Shown in pieces: positions 1-5,811 of a DNA stretch of 5,811 bases. Position numbers and translations under genes: made by a program. Position 1 is the stretch's first letter. Every line of letters starts with the position of its first letter. Origin of the DNA: an uncultured Lachnospiraceae bacterium (GTDB taxonomy: Bacteria > Bacillota > Clostridia > Lachnospirales > Lachnospiraceae); the NCBI GenBank assembly GCA_949076555.1, contig CARUOB010000087.1, forward strand, positions 227-6,037, written 5' to 3'. The notes beneath the pieces are model-generated. The model had not been told where the DNA came from and made no database searches. It saw only the letters and a list, made by a program, of their open reading frames with translations.

Positions 1-70
1 TTCTTTTGTCGTTTTTTATCGGAATGTGCCGCAGGGTTGTTTCTGCTGTTGGCTGTCACTCCCCGCCTTT

Positions 71-111
71 CCAATCTGGATTTTTACATTTTCAAAAATT
101 CAGATTGGAGG
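71..111 (+). promoter_or_regulatory. Leader hairpin running into the ribosome binding site of the first gene
   Basis: Bases 71-85 (ccaatctggattttt) pair with 94-108 (aaaaattcagattgg) around an 8-base loop. All 15 positions pair, one of them as a G-U wobble. The last two bases of the 3' arm (107-108) are the first two bases of the Shine-Dalgarno GGAGG at 107-111, which lies 8 bases before the GTG start at 120. Folding of the mRNA would partly occlude the ribosome binding site, so translational control is plausible. That role is inferred; the complementarity is read directly. A related leader precedes the next gene at 697-729. Confidence 0.6.
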
Positions 112-119
112 AAAATACG

Positions 120-629
120 GTGAAATATGCACCAAGAAAAGTATATATCAAAGAAAACAATGTCTATGTGGAACTGTCCTATATGGACTTCTGCTGTCGC
201 AGGGAATCCGACCAGAGTTATCTGGACAAGCTGTTTATCCCCGTGCAAGGCTGTTTACTTGAAGTTGTGAGGGAACAGTACGCCGATTTCTACAAGGATA
301 AAGAACGGTGGCGTTATCTGAAAAAGCTGGACACAAATCACAGCCTGCTGTCACTGGAGGGTTTTACAGACAGCGAGGGGAATGTGCTTGACTTCATTAT
401 TGATGAAACAGTGGACGTTGCGGAAACCGTTGTCCGTGCGGTGATGGTGGACAGGCTGAAAGTCGCCTTGCCCTTATTGTCGGATGGTGAGCAGGCATTG
501 ATACAAGCAATCTTCTTTGAAGAACTTTCCGAGAGGGAAGTCGGATTGCGGTTAGGCATAACGCAGAGTGTCGTAAACAAACGCAAAGCCAAAATCCTTG
601 CGAAGCTGAGAACGATAATCGAGAACTAA
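120..629 (+). CDS. Sigma-70 region 4-like helix-turn-helix regulator of an integrative element
   Basis: Small DNA-binding protein of 169 residues, probably a sigma-factor-like transcriptional regulator of mobile-element genes. The C-terminal segment has the sigma-70 region 4 pattern: an acidic helix with LSDGEQALI near residue 120, then FFEELSEREVG, then a helix-turn-helix with LGITQSVVNKRKAKIL at about residues 137-165. The ELSERE...V.KRK..IL arrangement is typical of the small sigma-like proteins (Tn916 orf7 type) of Firmicutes conjugative transposons. The N-terminal 100 residues (KYAPRKVYI, then YMDFCCRRESDQSYLDKLF) match no domain I can name and contain no clear region 2, so this is not a full housekeeping-type sigma factor. 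I chose GTG 120 because GGAGG lies 8 bases upstream. The frame is open back to an ATG at 6, but that start has no ribosome binding site and would translate through the leader hairpin. The gene is followed after 107 bases by a second regulator in the same direction. Being a DNA-binding regulator is fairly secure; the regulatory target is unknown. Confidence 0.82.
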   Translation: MKYAPRKVYIKENNVYVELSYMDFCCRRESDQSYLDKLFIPVQGCLLEVVREQYADFYKDKERWRYLKKLDTNHSLLSLEGFTDSEGNVLDFIIDETVDVAETVVRAVMVDRLKVALPLLSDGEQALIQAIFFEELSEREVGLRLGITQSVVNKRKAKILAKLRTIIEN

Positions 630-644
630 ATTTTATGGCGTTCA

Positions 645-680
645 GCCCCCTTGTTTTTTCCTTTGGGAAAATGAGGGGGC
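645..680 (+). promoter_or_regulatory. GC-rich intergenic hairpin, possible attenuator
   Basis: Sixteen bases after the first gene's stop, GCCCCC (645-650) pairs with GGGGGC (675-680). The stem continues inward through T-A and wobble pairs to a CC-TTT-GG tip. It could be a weak terminator or processing/attenuation site between the two regulator genes. No U-tract follows the 3' arm (the next bases are gattcctaag), so it is not a standard rho-independent terminator. The pairing is seen in the sequence; the role is inferred. Confidence 0.45.
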
Positions 681-696
681 GATTCCTAAGCTCTCT

Positions 697-729
697 CAAT
701 CTTGGATTTACTAAAATCCCGATTGGAGG
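697..729 (+). promoter_or_regulatory. Second leader hairpin running into the ribosome binding site
   Basis: CAATC (697-701) pairs with GATTG (721-725), and GGATTT (704-709) with AAATCC (714-719). A TT/C internal loop separates the two stems, and ACTA forms the terminal loop. The Shine-Dalgarno GGAGG (725-729) begins at the last base of the 3' arm and stands 7 bases before the ATG at 737. Layout and sequence resemble the leader at 71-111: both start CAATCT(T)GGATTT and end GATTGGAGGAAAA. This suggests the two genes share one mode of translational control or arose by duplication of a leader-gene unit. Confidence 0.5.
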
Positions 730-736
730 AAAAAGC

Positions 737-1162
737 ATGGCATACAACCACGGACGAGAGGATAGGAAATGGCGCATCTGGAAAGAAGCTGAGGAAAAGG
801 TTTTGCGAGAGTGTGGCGTTAATGAAACGGTCATTGAACAAATCCGCACAGACGACAGGGCAGATTTTAATTCCAACAGGCGGTTTTACCGATGGGCGAG
901 CGACTTCGGGGAATACCTTGAGGAAATGGAGAGTGGGGAGAAACAGGCAGAGATAAGGACGGTAACGGATTTACTGGATGAGATTGAAAACGAAACTCTG
1001 TATCTTGCCTTAGTCACAGTGGACAGACGTACATTACAAATCGTCTTGTTGAAAATGCAGGGTTACTCCACAAAAGAAATTGCCTCGCTCGTGCATTTGA
1101 CGGCAGGGGCTGTCTATGCGAGGGTGGCTCATTTACGTAAGAAGTTGCGTAAGATTTTATAA
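737..1162 (+). CDS. Small sigma-70 region 4-like HTH protein, mobile-element associated
   Basis: Protein of 141 residues that looks like a second, divergent sigma-like DNA-binding regulator. The C-terminus holds a clear helix-turn-helix at about residues 108-141: MQGYSTKEIASLVHLT followed by a recognition helix GAVYARVAHLRKKLRKIL. This resembles sigma-70 region 4.2 or LuxR/ECF-type HTHs. The N-terminal two thirds are charged and probably helical (WRIWKEAEEKVLRECG, FYRWASDFGEYLEEME) and match no named domain I recognise. ATG 737 is chosen for its GGAGG at 725-729; an in-frame start at 635 would read through the inter-gene hairpins without a ribosome binding site. The gene lies 107 bases downstream of the first regulator, probably in the same transcription unit, and 29 bases before a terminator-like hairpin. 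In Tn916-like elements the sigma-like/HTH gene pair is normally followed by xis and int; here neither follows. The DNA-binding call is fairly firm; the ICE assignment is by resemblance. Confidence 0.8.
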   Translation: MAYNHGREDRKWRIWKEAEEKVLRECGVNETVIEQIRTDDRADFNSNRRFYRWASDFGEYLEEMESGEKQAEIRTVTDLLDEIENETLYLALVTVDRRTLQIVLLKMQGYSTKEIASLVHLTAGAVYARVAHLRKKLRKIL

Positions 1163-1191
1163 CAATTTAGTCTGCTTTTCTGTGAAATGTT

Positions 1192-1225
1192 GGGTGAGAG
1201 GTCAAAGGCTTCTCACTCATTCTTT
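1192..1225 (+). terminator. Probable rho-independent terminator after the regulator pair
   Basis: Bases 1192-1203 (gggtgagaggtc) pair along all 12 positions, three of them as wobbles, with 1207-1218 (ggcttctcactc) around an AAA loop. ATTCTTT follows, a weak T-rich tail. The hairpin starts 29 bases after the second regulator's stop and would end its transcript before the surface-protein gene begins. The short, interrupted U-tract lowers certainty about termination. The near-palindrome could alternatively be part of a mobile-element end. Confidence 0.6.
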
Positions 1226-1255
1226 ATATATGGTATCTCTCTATATGTTCTCTAA
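1219..1255. other. Likely boundary between mobile-element DNA and the surface-protein gene
   Basis: Recognisable element-type sequence ends with the hairpin at 1218. Sequence homologous to a BspA-module entry begins at 1256, directly after an in-frame TAA (1253-1255). The 37 bases between are AT-rich and contain TATATG twice, 15 bases apart (1227-1232 and 1242-1247). No start codon with a ribosome binding site, no -35/-10 pair and no signal-peptide coding is visible in any + frame here. I infer an insertion or recombination junction. The exact crossover base cannot be fixed without the uninterrupted allele or the other end of the element. Confidence 0.5.
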
Positions 1256-4200
1256 TGGAATTATACAGATGCAACCCATCCGGATGCGCCGTGGCTTGCG
1301 TATGCGGGTGATATCAAGACGGCTGAAATCCATATGACGGGCATGACAAGCACCGCACGTATGTTTAGCGGCTGCAAAAATCTGGAGAGCGTGGTATTCA
1401 AGACATTTGATACTGACGACGTTATTTACATGTCGGAGATGTTTAGTGGCTGCAGCAGTCTGACGAGTATTGACCTTCGTAAGTTTCGCACGGGGAAGGT
1501 TGAGCTCATGTCAGGGATGTTCAACGGCTGCAGCAGTTTGGAGAAGATAGATCTGAGTGGATTCGACTTTTCCAGTGTGACCAATACATCGAGCATGTTC
1601 CGTGGATGTGGCAGCTTAACAAACTTAGATTTCAGCAGCTCTCGCGCTGAAAATCCGGTGTACATGCAGTACATGTTTTTTTGCTGTGATAATTTGCAAA
1701 GCGTGGATCTGAGCGGATTTTATACAGATCGTGTGACAAATTTGATGGATATGTTTAGCGGTTGCCGAAGTCTTGAGTCAATCAATTGGGGCAGTCATTT
1801 TAAGACAGAAGCGGTGACGAACATCCAAGGGATGTTTACCGGCTGCAGCAGCCTTGCCAGTTTGGATTTGAGCGGATTTGATCTGAAAGGAATTACAAAT
1901 GACAAGAATGTCAGATATTTTCTGAGCGGCTGTTATAATCTGGACATTATTCATACACCTTATAATATTGACAGCGCAATTTCCATCGCTCTGCCGAGGG
2001 CACAGGATACGTGGTATGATGAATACGGTGTGACACATACGGAGCTTCCCCATGTGAAAGGAGCCAGCGTGACGCTGGTCAGAATGGAGCTGAATCAGAG
2101 CGACATTGCCAGCGGTTTTGTAAAGGGGATCAGGTGGCGGATTGACAGTGAGGGCAGGCTGACTGTGAGCGGCTCAGGGGATTTTAGCAGCTCCTCCGAC
2201 CTTGACAGGGCGCCGTGGTTTCCTTATGCGGACAAGATTAAGTCGGCATCGGTGGACGTCACAGGGATGACGGATGCTTCTTTCATGTTTTTTGGCTGCA
2301 GTAATATGAGCAGCGTTGATCTGAGCCGCTTTGATACCGACAGTGTGACAAACATGGAGAGTATATTTGCTGATTGTGGGGCATTGACAGGGCTTGATCT
2401 GAGCCGTTTTGATACGCGAAATGTGACGAATATGTCTGGAATGTTTCAGCAGTGTTCCAATTTGAAATCACTGGATTTGCGTCATTTTGATACAGGTAAA
2501 GTGACGAATATGGATGTTATGTTTTGGGGCTGCAGCAGCTTGACGAGCCTTGATTTAAGCGGCTTTGATACCAGTAAGGTTACGTGTATGGGCGGGGGAG
2601 AAGCTGGGATGTTCGGTTACTGCGAAAATCTGGTGAGCCTTGACTTGAGCGGCTTCGACACGCGAAATGTGGAAGGCGAATTAAGCTGGATGTTTGTTGA
2701 CTGCAAAAAACTGCAAAATCTGGACATGGGGACCTTTGATTTAAGAAATATTTATTCGATAAGCGGCATGTTTAGCGGCTGTGAGAGTCTTGAGCAGTTT
2801 GATCTGAGCGTGTTTGTCAACTATAATGGCGTGTGGGATACGAGCTGGATGTTCGCCGACTGTAAGAGTCTGAAAAGGCTAAATACGGGCGGTTTTGACG
2901 CAGGATATATATCGCATATGCCGGAGATGTTTCAGAACTGTAGCAGCCTGACTGGACTTTCCCTCAGACGCACAGGGGTTGCGGAGGATTGTATATCCGA
3001 TATGAATGGTATGTTTGCCGGGTGCGGCAGTCTTACCAATTTGGATTTGAGAAGCTTTGAGACAAAAGGCACAACGGATATGAGTGGGATGTTCCGTGGC
3101 TGCGGCAGGCTGGCGCAGCTTAATGTCGACAGTTTTGATACGGCTGCCGTCAGCGATATGTCAGAGATGTTTGCCGGTTGCAGCAGCCTTACAAGCCTTG
3201 ACTTGAGCGGGTTTGATGCCAAGAGCATCAGAGAAAAGGAGGATGTATATTTCCCCTCCTACGGGATGAAAAAAATGTTCGAAGGCTGTACGAATCTGGC
3301 AGTACTCAGGACGCCATGCAATGTTCCTGCGGCTTTGCAGGAGCCTGCCGGACTGCCCGGCGGGACTTGGTATCGGACGAATGCTACAGAGACCACGGAA
3401 CTGCCGTCTCTGGAGTACAGCATAACGCTCACCAAAAAGAAGCCGGCTTCTTCGAAGCCGCCGGTTGACAAGGCGTCTCTCAAGGTGAAAAAGTCAAAAA
3501 CGGATTATTTGTGCGGGGAAGCGGTCAACTTAGATGATTTGGCAGTTACATATTATGCGACGGACGGAACGGTCAGAAAAGTGACAGATTATACTACCAA
3601 TGTGGGTGCACTGGATATCTCTGTGCCGGGGAAAAAGAAGCTGGTCGTGACATACGATGAATTGACAGCGGAGGTGGAGTTAAATTTCACGTACGAGATC
3701 AAGAGCGGTACAACGACGATTACGGTGCCGGATATGGTCTATACAAGCGTTTCCCGGATGCCTGTTCCCACCGTAAGAATGACCGTTGGCGGGAAAAATG
3801 TGGTGCTGGCTTACGGCAGAGACTTTAAAACCACTTATGCGAATAATGTAAATGCTGGAGAAAACACGGCAAAGATAACTGTCACCGGAATCAACAATTA
3901 TAGTGGGACGATATCGGCCGACTTTACGATTCGGAAAGCTGCCCTCACAATTCGGCCGCTCGATATGACGCTTGCCGTGGGCGACAGTCTGCCGGAGAGT
4001 TCTGATTTTGCGTATCGTGTGACCGGATTGTATGTGGGGGATGCATTGCTCAAAGAACCGTCTTTTGTCTGTGATGCGACGCAGGAAGATATGAGCACGG
4101 CGGGGAAACGGTTTGAAATCCGCTATGTGCCGGACAGCGCAGATGCAGGAAGCAATTATGAGATCGGTGGAATGCCCGGAATGCTCACCATCTCGCAGGA

Positions 4201-5811
4201 ACGCGTTTCCTATACAGTTACCTTCGACTATGCCGGGCATAAGACGGAGGATGGTACGTCTACGGAAAAAGTTTTGTCTTATATAAAGTCCGGCAGTCTC
4301 ATAACGGAGCCGGAGAAGCCGGTGGATAATGGATATGTGTTTGCCGGATGGTATAAGGACAGAGCATGTACGAAAGCGTGGAATTTTGATACAGATACGG
4401 TACAGGAGGATCTAACTCTGTATGCCTGCTGGCTTTTAGATGCGGCGGTACAGCCGGAGTACGGGGAAGATCTGTGCATTAAAGAGATCAAAAATCAGGA
4501 ATATACGGGAAAGCCGATTAAACCCACGATTATCGTGTATTCCGGAGATGCTGCTGAGCCTTTAAAAGCGGGCAGGGACTATACAATAAAATACTGTAAT
4601 AACGTGGAGGCTGACACGGAGAACGAGAGAAATCTGGGTGGTATCAGCAGCTCAGAGGAGCTGGAGGATAAGGAAAAAGGTTTCAATAAGGATCTGGCTT
4701 ATGTCGTAATAACGGGCAAGGGGAATTATATTGGAACGGCGTGCAGGAACTTTCATATCGATCCGGCGCCGGTGGCGGATGGTGACGGGGCGCTGGCGAA
4801 GGGTTTTCACCTCAAATATACGGAGCAGTTGACGGTAAATGCGAAGAAGGAGCAGAAACCGTTTGGAACCTTGAAATATAAAAAGGCTATGAAGGCGGGT
4901 AAAGATTTTGATGTGAGACTGACTGCCATAGAGGCTTATGACGAGGCGGGTGACGTGGTGGAGGCGGACCGGGCAACGCTTGGAGGTCAGGCAGGGAACA
5001 CAAACATTCCCGGAATACCTGCGGGCTGGCACGGATCATTTCTGCTCACTGTGACGGGAAAAGGCAACTACTGTGGGACGCTCACCCGGACAGTCTGGGT
5101 GACAGACAAGAGCAGATTGATGAAGAATGTGTCGGTTTCGCTTGGCAAGAATCTGAAAAATATAGAATACAATGGGAAGGATATCACGTTGATACCGGCG
5201 TGGTATGATACGGCGAGAAAGAAATACTATGAGGTGGATAAGGAAGGGAGTATCATTCGGCGCAGGACATATGCGGCTGCTGATGTTTTCACAGTAAAGT
5301 GCGGTAAGGAATATCTTTGTTACGGTAAGGATTTCTCTGTCAGCTATACGAATAACCGGGATGTCGGAACTGCTACAATGCACATTAACGGCGAGGGAGA
5401 TTACATGGGCACAAAGAGCGTCACCTTCAAAATCAAGGGGACGGCCTTTAACACAAAAAATGTGAAGATAGATGAGAAGTCCTTTGCAGACTCTCTGCCA
5501 TACACAGGGCAAGCACTGACTCAGAACGGCGTTGTGCTGCGAAATACAGAGGATGATGAGAAGCTGGTTTATGGAAGAGATTATTTCATCAACTATAAAA
5601 ATAATAAGAAAAAAGGAACGGCGACCATGATCTTTACGGCGAAAACGGCTTCCGGGTACACAGGGAGTTTTAAGAAGAGCTTTAAGATCGTTCCGGCTGA
5701 CTTGAAAACGGTGGCGAAGGTGAGCCCCTATGGAGTGACGGTTCCCGACACGCTGATAGCGTTGGATGATGGAAATTATCGGATGAAAAATGTGTCCTAT
5801 CAGGCAGGGGG
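1256..5811 (+). CDS. BspA-family leucine-rich-repeat surface protein, 5'-truncated and running off the window
   Basis: At least 1518 codons without a stop; the 3' end lies beyond the window. BspA-family proteins are secreted or wall-attached and several act as adhesins; this function is inferred from family membership. Domain order by nucleotide: module A entry (APWLAYAGDIKTAEIHMTGM, 1286-1345); 8 DUF285 repeats (1361 to about 1945); a cap (TPYN...LP...TWYDEYG...TELP, about 1957-2050); module B entry (RWRIDSEGRLTVSGSGDF to VDVTGMT, about 2132-2275); 13 repeats (2285 to about 3300); a second cap (TPCN...GTWYRTN...TELP, to about 3406); a Ser/Pro/Lys linker; a group-3-like Ig domain (about 3470-3690); an Ig-like repeat (about 3707-3940); an MBG-like segment (about 3941-4195); one Listeria-Bacteroides repeat (FDYAG...GYVFAGWYKD...LTLYACW, about 4208-4432); then more Ig-like repeats to the end. 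The frame starts within the module A entry, with TAA just upstream. The first ATG is 1334 and has no Shine-Dalgarno. No signal peptide is present, so I read it as the 3' part of a disrupted gene, possibly a pseudogene. Confidence 0.85.
1361..1945 (+). repeat. DUF285/BspA leucine-rich repeats, module A (8 units)
   Basis: The coding repeat has the consensus MFsGCssLtsiDLSgFdt..vtnM. The MF codon pair occurs at 1361, 1439, 1517, 1595, 1673 and 1751, exactly 78 bases (26 residues) apart, then at 1832. A degenerate last unit, FLSGCYNL, starts at 1919. The cysteine of the GC pair is kept in all 8 units, including the FFCC variant at 1673. The last unit runs into the cap motif HTPYNIDSAISIALP. These are protein repeats that probably stack as a solenoid; DNA identity between units is only local, for example CTGCAGCAG. 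Confidence 0.9.
2285..3300 (+). repeat. DUF285/BspA leucine-rich repeats, module B (13 units)
   Basis: Units carrying MF (or IF) start at 2285, 2363, 2441, 2519, 2609, 2690, 2768, 2849, 2927, 3011, 3089, 3167 and 3275. Spacing is mostly 78 bases, with in-frame expansions to 81, 84, 90 and, before the last unit, 108 bases. The 108-base spacing reflects an extra IREKEDVYFPSYG-type loop. The best units read SLTSLDLSGFDTSKVT. The cysteine is present in every unit even where the preceding glycine is replaced (FADC, FQQC, FGYC, FVDC, FQNC). The array is closed by the cap RTPCNVPAAL...TELP. Confidence 0.9.
3707..5811 (+). repeat. Ig-like stalk repeats of the surface protein
   Basis: Divergent beta-sandwich-type repeats, each closing with a pattern like GrDy...Y.NN...GtA....G.GNY.GT...F.I. 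The clearest copies end near 3940 (GINNYSGTISADFTI), 4765 (GKGNYIGT), 5100 (GKGNYCGT), 5430 (GEGDYMGT) and 5695 (ASGYTGSFKKSFKI), and another begins about 5705. Between the first two copies sit the MBG-like segment and the single Listeria-Bacteroides repeat. Such arrays usually act as a stalk projecting the N-terminal repeats from the cell surface. No LPXTG or other anchor is visible before the window ends. Copies are too diverged for DNA-level repeats; exact Pfam families are uncertain. Confidence 0.65.

Noticed and set aside
397..876. Minus-strand open frame of 159 codons spanning both regulator genes
   Set aside because: It crosses two well-supported + strand genes and their leader hairpins. 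Its composition is Ser/Arg/Leu-rich with no motif.
1221..1255. Possible promoter for the surface-protein gene (TATATA near 1226)
   Set aside because: No matching -35 box at suitable spacing and no ribosome binding site or start codon downstream. The AT-rich hexamer alone is not evidence.
1116..1337. Plus-strand 73-codon frame bridging the second regulator and the surface-protein gene
   Set aside because: It starts inside the regulator in another frame, passes through the terminator hairpin and ends out of frame in the BspA module. The peptide has no motif, and it does not supply the missing signal peptide.
1361..3290. Regular 78-base periodicity resembling a CRISPR or DNA tandem-repeat array
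   Set aside because: The period is 26 codons of a leucine-rich repeat. DNA identity between units is patchy and follows the conserved amino acids, with no constant repeat/spacer alternation.
3680..4240. Long minus-strand open frame (186 codons) opposite the surface-protein gene
   Set aside because: It lies wholly antisense to a continuous, domain-rich + strand frame. Its translation shows no domain and is rich in His, Arg, Ile and Cys in the way typical of a complementary-strand shadow.
5036..5512. Minus-strand open frames at 5036-5512 and 4652-5032
   Set aside because: Both are antisense to recognisable Ig-like repeats, with no convincing ribosome binding site and no domain. They are treated as shadows.

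Overview
The window looks like Firmicutes DNA, most likely from a gut Lachnospiraceae/Clostridiales bacterium. The reasons are strong GGAGG ribosome binding sites, mid-range GC, a pair of small sigma-70-like regulators of the kind carried by integrative conjugative elements (ICEs), and a very large BspA-type surface protein gene. The family-level assignment is inference.

Region 1 (about 1-1220, all + strand) resembles the accessory end of a Tn916/Tn1549-like conjugative element. Two small genes, 120-629 and 737-1162, encode proteins with C-terminal helix-turn-helix segments like sigma-70 region 4. Each gene sits behind an inverted repeat whose 3' arm runs into the Shine-Dalgarno sequence, and the two leaders resemble each other. 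A further GC-rich hairpin lies between the genes. A strong hairpin at 1192-1218, probably a terminator, closes the region. No excisionase or integrase gene follows.

Region 2 (about 1219-1255) is a short AT-rich stretch where recognisable mobile-element sequence ends and recognisable surface-protein sequence begins. It is the likely element/target boundary.

Region 3 (1256 to the window end, + strand) is one uninterrupted reading frame of at least 1518 codons, open at both ends of what can be seen. It encodes two tandem BspA/DUF285 leucine-rich-repeat modules (8 and 13 repeats), then a stalk: a group-3-like Ig fold, repeated Ig-like beta domains, an MBG-like segment and one Listeria-Bacteroides (InlB B) repeat. 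The frame begins in the middle of the conserved entry motif of the first module. There is no signal peptide, no ribosome binding site and no plausible start upstream. The gene has therefore lost its 5' end, most simply because a mobile element inserted into it. An assembly mis-join would look the same.

The two halves probably do not work together. Region 1 would regulate mobile-element functions, while region 3 is a host adhesin-type gene interrupted by, or joined to, that element. I see no RNA genes, CRISPR array or complete insertion sequence.
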